64,000 nt of DNA from Paragemmobacter ruber (GTDB lineage Bacteria; Pseudomonadota; Alphaproteobacteria; Rhodobacterales; Rhodobacteraceae): contig NZ_JAAATW010000001.1 in assembly GCF_009908315.1 (NCBI RefSeq), positions 1,426,001-1,490,000 of the forward strand, read 5' to 3'. Positions 9,005 to 18,211 of this stretch are shown here, one piece after another. Under the pieces are notes generated by a model. It made no database searches. It was not told the origin of the DNA and worked only from the letters and a program-made list of their open reading frames with translations. Every line of letters begins with the position of its first letter. Position 1 is the stretch's first letter. The position numbers were made by a program, and so were the translations under genes.

Positions 9005-9736
9005 TCAAGAAGCCGGATCGGAAATGAGCGACTCCACCGCATCCAGCATCGCCGCCGCATCCGGGCGGCCTGCCGTCACCAGACGGGTGGGGGCCAGGGC
9101 ATCGGCCCGCGCGGCGGCGGCAGGGCTGATCGCCGCCACCAGCAGGGGGGCGGCAAAGGGGCCACGCTCTGCCAAGAGCGCCGCCGTGCGCGGCGAAAAG
9201 AGGGGAACGATCACCGCGTCTTGGCCCGCCAGCACGTGGCGGGCCGCATCGGTCAGGGGTTGCGCCTCTTGCGCGTAGACAATCGCCGCATGGGCCGGGC
9301 GGCCCTGCGCGGCAAGGCGGGGGGCGATGTCGCCCCGCGCATCGCGGCCCCGCAGATGCAGGAAGGGGCCAGATTCGCCAGAACCAAGGATATGGGCCAG
9401 CAGCGCCTCGGCATCGCCTTGGGCCGAGGTTGCGGAAAACCCCGCGGCCCGTGCGGCCTGTGCCGTGCGGTCACCCACGCAGATGGCACGGTCAGGCAGC
9501 GCCCGGCCCGCAGCGCGCAAGCGCGCCGCCGCCTCGGCCCCGGTTTCCGACGTCAGGATCAGGGCCGCATAGGGCGCATCGGGCCAATCCGGCGCCAGAA
9601 AGCGCGGCACCATCAGCGGGCTGATCACCGGGCGCAGGCGGTTGCCGAAGCGCGCGGCAAGGTCCTGCGCGAACCGCGCCGCCTGATCGGCGGGCCGTGT
9701 CAGCAAGATGGGAAGGGCGTGGTGTTGCGGGGCCAT
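9005..9736 (-). CDS. hemD: Uroporphyrinogen-III synthase
   Basis: The 243-residue protein opens with LLTRP, the family's typical first strand, and continues with two alternating alpha/beta halves. It contains ALILTSETGAEAAA and VIVPLFSPRTAALLAE, which match the two conserved loops of HemD. The enzyme cyclises hydroxymethylbilane with inversion of ring D to give uroporphyrinogen III, the precursor of heme, siroheme, cobalamin and bacteriochlorophyll. I took the ATG at 9736 because it starts the conserved strand. hemC, often upstream, is replaced by the divergent tsaD 42 bp away. It is the first gene of hemD-mic60-hemY. Confidence 0.88.
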   Translation of the reverse strand: MAPQHHALPILLTRPADQAARFAQDLAARFGNRLRPVISPLMVPRFLAPDWPDAPYAALILTSETGAEAAARLRAAGRALPDRAICVGDRTAQAARAAGFSATSAQGDAEALLAHILGSGESGPFLHLRGRDARGDIAPRLAAQGRPAHAAIVYAQEAQPLTDAARHVLAGQDAVIVPLFSPRTAALLAERGPFAAPLLVAAISPAAAARADALAPTRLVTAGRPDAAAMLDAVESLISDPAS

Positions 9737-9778
9737 GCGCAGGGTGTTACCCCGGGTTGAACCCTGCGGGCAACGGAT

Positions 9779-10873
9779 ATGGCAACGCTCACCTTCCTTG
9801 GCATCGAATCGAGCTGCGACGACAGCGCCGCCGCTGTGGTGCGGCACGGGCCGGACGGAGCGCCGAAGGTGCTGGCCTCTGTCGTTCAGGGGCAGGTGGC
9901 GCTGCATGCCGATTTCGGCGGTGTCGTGCCGGAAATCGCCGCCCGCGCCCATGCCGAGCGGCTGGATCATTGCGTCGAACAGGCCTTGGCCGAGGCGGGG
10001 GTAACGCTGGCCGATCTGGACGGCATCGCTGTGACATCCGGCCCCGGGCTGATCGGCGGGGTGCTGTCGGGCGTGATGCTGGCCAAGGGTCTGGCCGCCG
10101 GATCGGGCAAACCCTTGCTTGGGGTGAACCACCTTGCCGGCCACGCCCTGACACCGCGGCTGACCGATGGCCTGCCCTTTCCCTATCTGATGCTGCTCGT
10201 CTCGGGCGGGCATTGCCAGTTCCTCATCGCGGACGGGGTGGACCGGTTCCACCGCATCGGCGGCACCATCGACGATGCGCCGGGCGAGGCCTTTGACAAG
10301 ACGGCCAAGCTTCTGGGCCTGCCACAGCCGGGCGGCCCGGCGGTGGAGCGTGAGGCCGCGCAGGGCGATCCCGCGCGGTTCGCCTTTCCCCGCCCGCTGC
10401 TGGACAGGCCGGGCTGTGATCTGAGCTTTTCGGGGTTGAAAACCGCGCTGCTGCGGGCGCGGGATGCGCTGGTGGCGGAACAGGGCGGGATCACCGTGCA
10501 GGACCGCCGCGATCTTTGCGCCGGGTTTCAGGCGGCGGTGGCGGATGTGCTGGCGGAAAAGACGCGCCGGGCGCTGCTGGCGTATCTGGCGCTGAACCCT
10601 GCCGCGCCCGCGTTGGCCGTGGCCGGGGGCGTGGCCGCCAATGCGGCCATTCGGGCAGGGTTAGAGACTGTTTCAGCACAGCAGGGCGTGCGGTTCCTTG
10701 CCCCGCCGCTGCGCCTTTGCACCGACAATGCCGCGATGATCGCCTGGGCGGGGATCGAGCGGTTCCGCGCCGGTCTGGGCGGGGATGCGGATCTGGTCGC
10801 GCGCCCGCGCTGGCCGCTGGATGCCAGCGCGGCGCCGATGATCGGATCCGGCAAGAAGGGGGCCAAGGCATGA
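9779..10873 (+). CDS. tsaD: tRNA threonylcarbamoyladenosine transferase TsaD
   Basis: The 364-residue ASKHA-fold protein shows the family signatures GIESSCDDS near the N-terminus, PEIAARAHA, the metal-binding HLAGH and [11 protein letters not shown]. With TsaB and TsaE it transfers threonylcarbamoyl to A37 of tRNAs reading ANN codons. tsaE lies about 11 kb away in this window. tsaD diverges from hemD. Its stop overlaps the gpsA start in ATGA (10870-10873), so the two are coupled. Confidence 0.96.
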   Translation: MATLTFLGIESSCDDSAAAVVRHGPDGAPKVLASVVQGQVALHADFGGVVPEIAARAHAERLDHCVEQALAEAGVTLADLDGIAVTSGPGLIGGVLSGVMLAKGLAAGSGKPLLGVNHLAGHALTPRLTDGLPFPYLMLLVSGGHCQFLIADGVDRFHRIGGTIDDAPGEAFDKTAKLLGLPQPGGPAVEREAAQGDPARFAFPRPLLDRPGCDLSFSGLKTALLRARDALVAEQGGITVQDRRDLCAGFQAAVADVLAEKTRRALLAYLALNPAAPALAVAGGVAANAAIRAGLETVSAQQGVRFLAPPLRLCTDNAAMIAWAGIERFRAGLGGDADLVARPRWPLDASAAPMIGSGKKGAKA

Positions 10874-11832
10874 TCGCCGTGATCGGCGCCGGGGCCTTTG
10901 GCACGGCGCTGGCCGTCGCACTGGCGCGGAACGGGCGTGCGGTCACGCTATGGGCGCGGGATGCGGCGCAGGTGCGCGACATGGGGGCGACGCGGGTGAA
11001 CGGCGCGCGGCTTCCGGGTGTGGTTCTTCCCGAAAACGTCTCTGTTACAGCGGAAATCGCGGATCTTGCGGGGGCGGAAGCGGTGCTGCTGTCGCTGCCG
11101 ATGCAGGCCTTGCGCGGGTTTCTGGCGCAGCAGGGGGCGACGCTGGTCGATGCCCCGCTGGTCGCCTGCTGCAAGGGGATCGACCTCGCCTCGCTGACCG
11201 GGCCGACGGCGGTGATCCAAGAACAGTGCCCGACCGCCACCGTTGCCCTGCTGACCGGCCCCAGCTTTGCCGCCGATATCGCGCGCAGCCTGCCCACGGC
11301 CCTGACGCTGGCCTGCGCCGATGCTGCGGCGGGCGAACGGTTGCAGCATCTGCTGGCAACACCGGTGCTGCGGCTTTATCGCAGCGACGATGTGACGGGG
11401 GCGGAACTGGGCGGCGCGCTGAAGAATGTGGTGGCCATTGCCGCAGGCGTGGTGATCGGCGCAGGTCTGGGTGACAGCGCGCGCGCCGCCCTGATGACGC
11501 GGGGGTATGCCGAAATGCAGCGACTTGCCCTTGCCTTGGGGGCGCGGGCCGAAACGCTGGCAGGCCTGTCGGGCTTTGGCGATCTGGTGCTGACCTGCAC
11601 GTCGGCCCAGTCGCGCAACTTCCGCTTCGGCCATGCGCTGGGGGCAGGGCAGGGCTTTGATCCGACTGTGACGGTAGAGGGGGCTGCGACGGCGAAAGCC
11701 GTCTCTAACCTTGCTGAAAAGCGTGGATTGGATCTGCCCATCACCCGCATGGTCGCCCTGCTGATCGACGGTGCCGTTGACCTGCCCACCGCCATACAAA
11801 GCCTGCTTTCCCGCCCGCTGAAAAAGGAGTGA
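10870..11832 (+). CDS. gpsA: Glycerol-3-phosphate dehydrogenase [NAD(P)+]
   Basis: The 320-residue enzyme begins with the dinucleotide-binding [10 protein letters not shown]. It carries [22 protein letters not shown] and [24 protein letters not shown], the last including the catalytic lysine. It reduces dihydroxyacetone phosphate to sn-glycerol-3-phosphate for phospholipid synthesis. I use the ATG at 10870, overlapping the tsaD stop by four bases; an upstream extension in the same frame lies inside tsaD. It is followed after 3 bp by the YciI-like gene. Confidence 0.96.
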   Translation: MIAVIGAGAFGTALAVALARNGRAVTLWARDAAQVRDMGATRVNGARLPGVVLPENVSVTAEIADLAGAEAVLLSLPMQALRGFLAQQGATLVDAPLVACCKGIDLASLTGPTAVIQEQCPTATVALLTGPSFAADIARSLPTALTLACADAAAGERLQHLLATPVLRLYRSDDVTGAELGGALKNVVAIAAGVVIGAGLGDSARAALMTRGYAEMQRLALALGARAETLAGLSGFGDLVLTCTSAQSRNFRFGHALGAGQGFDPTVTVEGAATAKAVSNLAEKRGLDLPITRMVALLIDGAVDLPTAIQSLLSRPLKKE

Positions 11833-11835
11833 CCC

Positions 11836-12108
11836 ATGCGCGTTGCGCTGATCTGCATCGACAAGCCCGGCCATCTGCACATCCGGCAAGAAAACCGCCC
11901 CGCGCATCTGGAGCATATCCAGACCTCCGGCATCGTGGAAATGGCAGGCCCCTTCCTGACAGAGACGGGCGAAATGGCCGGGTCGCTGGTGATCCTGACG
12001 GTCGATACGCTGGATCAGGCGCGGGATTGGGCGGCCAATGACCCCTATGCCCGGGCCGGGCTGTTCCAGTCGGTCGATATCCGGGAGTGGAAGAAGGTCA
12101 TCGGCTGA
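11836..12108 (+). CDS. YciI family protein
   Basis: This 90-residue ferredoxin-like-fold protein has the YCII pattern: RPAHLEHIQ with the conserved histidine, GPFLTETGEMAGSLVILTVDTLDQARDWAANDPYARAGLF, and a final strand with W. YciI proteins are small enzymes or accessory domains of poorly defined role, possibly dehydrochlorinase-like. It begins 3 bp after gpsA with an AAAAAGGAG ribosome site inside the gpsA end. Its stop shares a base with the next ATG (TGATG), so it sits in the tsaD-gpsA-yciI-EVE operon. Confidence 0.88.
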   Translation: MRVALICIDKPGHLHIRQENRPAHLEHIQTSGIVEMAGPFLTETGEMAGSLVILTVDTLDQARDWAANDPYARAGLFQSVDIREWKKVIG

Positions 12109-12527
12109 TGGCGTATTGGCTGTTCAAATCGGAACCGGATGTCTTTGGCTGGTCGCATCAGACGGCCAAGGGAGATGCGGGCGAGGAATGGACCGGCGTG
12201 CGGAACTATCAGGCGCGCAACAACATGCGGGCGATGAAGGTGGGGGATCTGGGGTTCTTCTACCATTCCAACATCGGGAAAGAGATCGTCGGCATCGTAG
12301 AGGTGATCCGCGAAAGCGCGCCCGACAGCACGACCGATGATCCCCGCTGGGATTGCGTGATGGTGCGTGCCGTGAAAGCGCTGCCGAACCCTGTGACGCT
12401 GGAGGAGTGCAAGGTCGAACCGGGGCTGGAGAAGATGGCACTGGTGAACAACACCCGCCTGTCGGTGCAACCGGTGACGGCCGAGGAATGGGCCATCATC
12501 TGCCGGATGGGCGGGTTGCCCGCGTGA
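12108..12527 (+). CDS. EVE domain-containing protein
   Basis: The 139-residue protein consists of a single EVE domain (PUA-like fold): AYWLFKSEPDVFGW at the start, WTGVRNYQARNNMRAMKVGD, and FYHSNIGKEIVGIVEV. EVE domains are read as binders of modified bases in RNA or DNA; the family includes human THYN1. I placed the start at the ATG that overlaps the YciI stop (TGATG), because residues from there match the domain's first strand. It is the last gene of the operon. Confidence 0.9.
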   Translation: MAYWLFKSEPDVFGWSHQTAKGDAGEEWTGVRNYQARNNMRAMKVGDLGFFYHSNIGKEIVGIVEVIRESAPDSTTDDPRWDCVMVRAVKALPNPVTLEECKVEPGLEKMALVNNTRLSVQPVTAEEWAIICRMGGLPA

Positions 12528-12533
12528 AACGAA

Positions 12534-12567
12534 ATGGAGGGCCCCGCACCCCTACGGAACCCTCCAT
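12534..12567 (+). terminator. Possible terminator hairpin after the EVE gene
   Basis: An 8-bp inverted repeat (ATGGAGGG at 12534-12541, CCCTCCAT at 12560-12567) begins 6 bp after the EVE stop. The 18-nt loop is long and no U-tract follows, so intrinsic termination is doubtful. The remaining gap to 12751 holds a second imperfect GC hairpin (about 12704-12734) and nothing else I recognise. Confidence 0.3.
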
Positions 12568-12751
12568 CCACCCCACGCGCTCCCCGTGCACCACGCGTGA
12601 TCTGAAAAAGGGATCCGGACCTACTGCCCTGTTGTCACAGTGGCAGCACGGTCATGATTCGGCAAAGAAGAAGCCCCGGGCATTTTAGTCAAACCAAGAA
12701 TGTCGGGCGCCCGCCCCATCGGCGCGGACGCCCGGCGTCATGGCAAGGCGG

Positions 12752-13093
12752 TCAGCCGTAGACCTTTTCCTTACCGAAATGCTTGACCAGCATGTAATAG
12801 ACAACAGGGCGATACTTGTTCCGTTCCGACCGGCCATAGGTATCAATCACCGCGTTGATCGCTTCCATCAGCTTGGGCGAATCCGGCAGGCCGAGTTTCT
12901 TGATCAGGAAGTTCTTCTTCACCGTCTCAAGCTCGCCCGCATCGGAACCGGCCACGGTTTCACTGTCCGCGCTATAGATGGCGGGGCCACAGCCGATCGT
13001 TACCTTCTCAAGAAGCGCCATGTCCGGCACCATCTTGCACTTGGTCTTCAGATCCTCGGCATATTTCGCAATAAGTTCGGCTCGCTTGCTCAT
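12752..13093 (-). CDS. DUF2853 family protein
   Basis: The 113-residue cytoplasmic protein is highly charged and helical, with KRAELIAKYAEDLKTKC at the start, AIYSADSETVAGSDAGELETVKKNFL in the middle and YRPVVYYMLVKHFGKE at the end. I recognise it as the small DUF2853 family common in Rhodobacterales; no function is known. I took the ATG at 13093 since the in-frame upstream extension is Arg-rich and lacks family character. It follows ahcY on the same strand but is separated from it by a terminator, so it probably has its own promoter. Confidence 0.8.
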   Translation of the reverse strand: MSKRAELIAKYAEDLKTKCKMVPDMALLEKVTIGCGPAIYSADSETVAGSDAGELETVKKNFLIKKLGLPDSPKLMEAINAVIDTYGRSERNKYRPVVYYMLVKHFGKEKVYG

Positions 13094-13215
13094 GGTCTTC
13101 AATCGCTCCCTGAATTCGGCGCAGTCCTGCCGCCGCCGACCATGGTTAAGGACGAAAGACCGTGCTGCAACAGGTTTCCGCCTCGGCCATGGACAAATCC
13201 GGGACGATCCCAGCA

Positions 13216-13251
13216 AAAACCCCCGTCGGCACGGGGCCAGACGGGGGTTTT
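13216..13251 (-). terminator. Rho-independent terminator downstream of ahcY
   Basis: A 12-bp perfect stem (13216-13227 with 13240-13251) closes a 12-nt loop. Read on the minus strand it starts 28 bp after the ahcY stop and runs into a T-tract. It can also act on the plus strand. Confidence 0.88.
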
Positions 13252-13279
13252 CCGGGTGCAGTTCCGGCCAGACGGCCGA

Positions 13280-14668
<1,389 letters not shown>

Positions 14669-14777
14669 GTGCCGTTGCTCCTTGAACCTTTGTTTGGGGC
14701 GCGAGATAGCATGTGAAGCCGTCTACGACAATGGAACGGTGGTTAACCTTGGTATGACAGGAAGGGGACAAAGGTCG

Positions 14778-15386
14778 ATGAAACAGCCCCGCGCCTGGCA
14801 AAGGATGCTGTCCGGCCGCAGGCTGGATCTGCTGGATCCGACGCCGATGGATATCGAGATCGAGGATATCGCCCACGGACTTGCCTTCGTGGCGCGTTGG
14901 AACGGGCAGACACGCGGGGATTGGCCCTATTCCGTGGCCGAACATTCGCTGCTGGTGGAACAGATCTTTTCCCGCGCCCATCCGGGCATCGGCGTGCGGT
15001 GGCAATTGGCCGCACTGCTGCATGACGCGCCGGAATACGTGATCGGCGACATGATCAGCCCGGTGAAAGCGGCGGTCGGCCCCGGCTATGGGGCGCTGGA
15101 TGAACGTCTGACGGCGGCGGTGCATCTGCGCTTTGGCCTGCCCACCGTGCTGCCCGCGCCGATCAAGAAGGCGATCAAGGCGGCAGACAAGGTTTCCGCC
15201 TGGCTGGAGGCGGTGCAGATTGCCGGATTTTCGACGGAAGAGGCGGATCGTTTCTTCGGCAAACCCGATGCGCTGATCCTGCGCGGTCTGGAAATCAGAT
15301 TGCGTCCGCCCGCGGTGGTGCGGGCGGATTACGTGTCACGACATTCCGAACTGCTGGCAGCCTGCACGGTTCAACCACCCAGCTGA
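14778..15386 (+). CDS. HD-domain phosphohydrolase (5'-nucleotidase-like)
   Basis: The 202-residue protein is a single HD domain with an N-terminal histidine in VAEHSLL, the HD pair in ALLHDAPEYVIGDMISPVK, and a later Asp in IKAADKVSAWLEA. This pattern resembles YfbR-type 5'-deoxynucleotidases and related metal-dependent phosphohydrolases. The exact substrate is not evident. I chose the ATG at 14778 (preceded by AAGG); an alternative at 14754 adds eight residues. Its last 16 bp overlap the 3' end of a convergent small ORF. Confidence 0.8.
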   Translation: MKQPRAWQRMLSGRRLDLLDPTPMDIEIEDIAHGLAFVARWNGQTRGDWPYSVAEHSLLVEQIFSRAHPGIGVRWQLAALLHDAPEYVIGDMISPVKAAVGPGYGALDERLTAAVHLRFGLPTVLPAPIKKAIKAADKVSAWLEAVQIAGFSTEEADRFFGKPDALILRGLEIRLRPPAVVRADYVSRHSELLAACTVQPPS

Positions 15387-15523
15387 TTGGGGGGCGTGTA
15401 GGGGCCGGGGCGTTCGGCACCGCGCGTGCCATCCTGCGGGGCGGGCTGACGCTTGTCGCGGCGGGGCTGGTCCGGCCGCTGGCCCGTGGCCAGAAGCAGG
15501 GCTTCGGCAAAGATCTGTAACAT
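15371..15523 (-). CDS. Candidate 50-residue small protein, function unknown
   Basis: A 51-codon ORF begins with ATG preceded by AGGAAAGGAA at good spacing. The product has a hydrophobic start (MLQIFAEALLLATG) and a strongly basic, Pro/Arg/Gln-rich remainder ending YTPPNQLGG. It converges on and overlaps the HD gene end by 16 bp, and diverges from the LysR gene across 98 bp. Small size and odd composition mean this could be spurious, but the ribosome site and position next to a LysR regulator favour a real gene. Confidence 0.5.
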   Translation of the reverse strand: MLQIFAEALLLATGQRPDQPRRDKRQPAPQDGTRGAERPGPYTPPNQLGG

Positions 15524-15591
15524 TTTCTGTTCCTTTCCTGACTGAGGATGCGCTTGAAATACAGCGTGCAGGTGATATCTCCGAGTCAGAA

Positions 15592-15602
15592 ATCTTTCAG
15601 AT
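15592..15602. promoter_or_regulatory. Possible LysR-type operator (T-N11-A-like inverted repeat)
   Basis: ATCT-TTC-AGAT is an interrupted palindrome 19 bp before the LysR start, inside the short divergent region. LysR regulators usually bind such sites between themselves and a divergent target. The link to the neighbouring 50-residue ORF is inferred. Confidence 0.35.
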
Positions 15603-15621
15603 ATGTAATCTCAACTTTCAT

Positions 15622-16497
15622 ATGACCATCGACTGGCGCGATCTTCCCCCGCTTTCCGCGCTCCGCGCCTTTACTGCGGTGGCGGAACTTGGCGGCTTTT
15701 CGCAGGCGGCGCGCGCGCTGAATGTGACGCATGCCGCCGTGGCCCAGCAGGTGCGCGCACTGGAAGGGATGCTGGATACCCCGCTTGTCGCCCGTGACGG
15801 GCGCGGGATGGCGCTGACAGCCGAAGGGCAGCAACTGGCCCAATCTCTGGGCGATGGTTTCGGCACCATTGCCGCCGGTGTCGCCGCGCTGAAGGCCGGG
15901 GGGTCGGATCGCCCGGTGCGGATCACCCTGACAGCCAGTTTCGCCACACAATGGCTGATGCCCCGGCTCAAGGATTTCTGGGACCAGCATCCCGACATCG
16001 CCCTGTCGCTGCATCCCGATCCCCGGGTGTCGGATCTGAAGCGGGACGGCATGGATCTTGGCATCCGCTACGGCAATGGCGACTGGCCGGGGGTGACGTC
16101 GCGCTTTCTCGCCCCGGCGCGGATGGCCGTCGCCGCGGCGCCCGCGCTGCTGGAGGGGCAGCCCACGCTGACCCTGCCCGAGATGCAGGAAATGGACTGG
16201 ATCCTTGCCCGCGACTGGCCGGAGCAGGAGAATTACCTTGCCAGCCTCGGCCTCGATCCGGCCCGGTTAAGCCGGACGGATTTCGTGAATGAGGAATTGT
16301 CGCTGGCGGCGGCGCGGCAGGGGCTGGGGCTGGTGGTGGAAAGCCTTGCCCTGATGGAGGATGATCTGGAAGAGGGGCGGCTGATCCTGCTGCATGACAG
16401 CAAGGATCACCTGCCCGCCTATTTCATCGTCACCGCGCCGGGGCCGCAGCGGGCCGCGACGCGGGCTTTCGTGAAATGGTTGCAGGCAGCCGCCTGA
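15622..16497 (+). CDS. LysR-family transcriptional regulator (GcvA-like)
   Basis: The 291-residue protein has an N-terminal winged helix-turn-helix (SALRAFTAVAELGGFSQAARALNVTHAAVAQQVRALE, about 13-49) and a periplasmic-binding-protein-like effector domain (about 95-290) with FATQWLMPRL and DLGIRYGNGDWPG, the pattern of GcvA/AmpR-type members. The ATG has only a weak ribosome site. It is divergent from the 50-residue ORF, the most likely direct target by position. The effector cannot be deduced. Confidence 0.88.
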   Translation: MTIDWRDLPPLSALRAFTAVAELGGFSQAARALNVTHAAVAQQVRALEGMLDTPLVARDGRGMALTAEGQQLAQSLGDGFGTIAAGVAALKAGGSDRPVRITLTASFATQWLMPRLKDFWDQHPDIALSLHPDPRVSDLKRDGMDLGIRYGNGDWPGVTSRFLAPARMAVAAAPALLEGQPTLTLPEMQEMDWILARDWPEQENYLASLGLDPARLSRTDFVNEELSLAAARQGLGLVVESLALMEDDLEEGRLILLHDSKDHLPAYFIVTAPGPQRAATRAFVKWLQAAA

Positions 16498-16812
16498 TCA
16501 GATCGCCAGATCTTCGGGCTTGCGCCCTGCGGCCAGCGCCTCGGCGAACCAGCGCGGCTTGCGACCACGGCCCGACCATGTATCCGCCGGATTGGCGGGA
16601 TTGGCAAAGCGCGCCGTTGCCGGGGCGCGCTTGCGCGGCGCGGTGGCGCCGGTCAATTCTGCCAGCGAAAAGCCTAGTTCGCGCGCCTTTTCTTCCAGCT
16701 CGGCAAGGGCCGCCTTCTTCTTACGATCCTCGAAATTCGCGATCGCCTTTGCCACCTGTCCCTGAAGTTCCTTCAATTCTTTCAAGGACATTGCATTCAG
16801 ATCGACGTTCAT
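16498..16812 (-). CDS. H-NS family nucleoid/regulatory protein (HvrA-like)
   Basis: The 104-residue protein has an N-terminal helical oligomerisation region (about 8-50) and the C-terminal H-NS DNA-binding motif DTWSGRGRKPRWF (about 81-93), where GRGRKP contacts the AT-rich minor groove. Rhodobacter HvrA/Spb proteins of this type modulate photosynthesis and nitrogen genes, and here the gene sits just downstream of regA on the same strand. A 70-bp gap containing an inverted repeat separates them, so it may be transcribed alone. Its 3' end abuts the convergent LysR gene. Confidence 0.9.
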   Translation of the reverse strand: MNVDLNAMSLKELKELQGQVAKAIANFEDRKKKAALAELEEKARELGFSLAELTGATAPRKRAPATARFANPANPADTWSGRGRKPRWFAEALAAGRKPEDLAI

Positions 16813-16822
16813 TCCGATACAC

Positions 16823-16854
16823 TCCGTAAATGGATATTTGCGCCCTTTTACGGA
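16823..16854. repeat. Inverted repeat between regA and the H-NS-like gene
   Basis: TCCGTAAA (16823-16830) and TTTACGGA (16847-16854) form a perfect 8-bp inverted repeat with a 16-bp spacer, 11 bp upstream of the H-NS-like start. It could be an operator or autoregulatory site, or a stem at the end of the regA transcript. The surrounding DNA is more AT-rich than the neighbouring genes. Confidence 0.45.
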
Positions 16855-16881
16855 ATTAAAATCCGGAATTCAACAAATCCG

Positions 16882-17436
16882 TTATTTCGGGCTGCGCTTT
16901 GCCAAAATCCGCTGCAATGTCCGCCGATGCATGCTAAGGCGCCTTGCCGTTTCCGATACGTTGCGATCGCACATTTCATAGACGCGCTGGATGTGTTCCC
17001 AGCGCACGCGGTCTGCCGACATCGGGTTTTCCGGCGGGGCGGGCAGGGCCTCGGTCCGCGACAAAAGGGCGTTCATCACATCATTGGCATCCGCGGGTTT
17101 CGACAGGTAATCCGTGGCCCCGATCTTGACCGCGGCCACCGCCGTGGCAATGGCGCCATATCCCGTCAGCACCACGATCCGGCAATCGGGCCGCCGTTCG
17201 CGCAGCGTTTCCACCACGTCCAGCCCGTTGCCATCCTCAAGCCGCAGGTCCACCACCGCATAGGCAGGCGGGCGTGATACGGCAATGGCACGCCCGGCCG
17301 CCACGCTTTCGGCGGTTTCCGGAATGAAACCCCGCTTTTCCATCGCCTTGGCCAGACGTTTCACGAAGGGTTCGTCATCATCGACAAGCAGCAAGGTCCG
17401 ATCCGGCCCGAGATCGGCAATCAGGTCTTCAGCCAT
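16882..17436 (-). CDS. regA: Redox response regulator RegA/PrrA/ActR
   Basis: The 184-residue protein matches RegA length and layout: a receiver with phospho-acceptor D63 (VVDLRLEDGNG) and K113 (LSKP), a short Pro-rich hinge (about 128-137), and a C-terminal Fis-type helix-turn-helix (NVSETARRLSMHRRTLQRILAK, about 156-177). Phosphorylated by RegB, it controls photosynthesis, carbon and nitrogen fixation, hydrogenase and terminal oxidase genes in response to redox state. It lies downstream of senC on the same strand, with regB divergent beyond, the classic arrangement in Rhodobacter. Confidence 0.97.
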   Translation of the reverse strand: MAEDLIADLGPDRTLLLVDDDEPFVKRLAKAMEKRGFIPETAESVAAGRAIAVSRPPAYAVVDLRLEDGNGLDVVETLRERRPDCRIVVLTGYGAIATAVAAVKIGATDYLSKPADANDVMNALLSRTEALPAPPENPMSADRVRWEHIQRVYEMCDRNVSETARRLSMHRRTLQRILAKRSPK

Positions 17437-17507
17437 CGGTCACCCCTATTCTCTTGCTCCGCCCAACAAGTAGGCGGCTTTGGGGGTGTGGTCAAACGCA
17501 AGCCTCC

Positions 17508-18119
17508 CTACTGCGACAAGAAGCACGCCGTCCTTTCGGCCATCTGATCGGCGGTTTCCTCGCGGCGGAAGAAATCCACAAATCCGGTTTCCGGCAAAAC
17601 GAGATAGGTGAACGTAGAATGATCAACCAGATAATAATCGGGATCATCCGCATCCTGTTTGCGGTAATAGGTGCGATAAGCCTGTGATGCGGCTTTCACC
17701 TGTTCTTCGGTGCCGGTCAGGCCGATCATATTGGGATGCAGGTTCGAGGCAAAATCACCCACCACCTCGGGCGTGTCGCGCGCGGGATCAATACTGATAA
17801 AGACCGGCGTCACGTCAAATCCGCGCTCTTCCAGAATATCCACGGCTTCGGCATTGCGGGCCATGTCCAATGGGCAGACATCGGGGCAGAAGGTGTAGCC
17901 AAAATAGACAAGGCTCGGTTTCGTGATCACGTCCTTGTCGGTCACCGTGCGGCCATCAGAGGCCTGCAGGGTGAAGGGCCCGCCAATATCGCCGCCCACG
18001 GTTCCCGCCCGGCACTGGGCGAAGGCGTCCTCAGGATCGGCAAGCTGGGCATAGGCGAACAGCCCGCCCACCATTCCGACAACCGCCGCCGCGGCCAGAC
18101 CTGCGTAAAGCTTGCTCAT
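17508..18119 (-). CDS. senC: SCO1/SenC/PrrC copper chaperone protein
   Basis: The 203-residue protein has an N-terminal membrane anchor (about 5-25) and a periplasmic thioredoxin-like domain. The SCO copper site is present: C78 and C82 in FCPDVCP, and H167 in VDHSTF. SCO proteins deliver copper to cytochrome oxidase; in Rhodobacter the SenC/PrrC version also influences signalling through RegB/PrrB. It lies between regA and the divergent regB, 92 bp from the chosen regB start. Confidence 0.95.
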   Translation of the reverse strand: MSKLYAGLAAAAVVGMVGGLFAYAQLADPEDAFAQCRAGTVGGDIGGPFTLQASDGRTVTDKDVITKPSLVYFGYTFCPDVCPLDMARNAEAVDILEERGFDVTPVFISIDPARDTPEVVGDFASNLHPNMIGLTGTEEQVKAASQAYRTYYRKQDADDPDYYLVDHSTFTYLVLPETGFVDFFRREETADQMAERTACFLSQ

Positions 18120-18211
18120 GGTGAAAACCCCCTAGATCGTGGCGCCATTGATCGCGAAACATGCGCCGCTTAACAATGCGAAACTTGGTCACGCAGGAGG
18201 CCGTTCACAGG

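Noticed and set aside
12704-12734. Imperfect GC hairpin upstream of the DUF2853 gene end
   Set aside because: It contains a mismatch and has no T-tract; could be chance in GC-rich DNA.
18120-18211. RegA-binding site in the senC-regB gap
   Set aside because: A GTGGC followed by a CGC occurs near 18139-18155, but the spacing does not fit the consensus I remember and I cannot score it.
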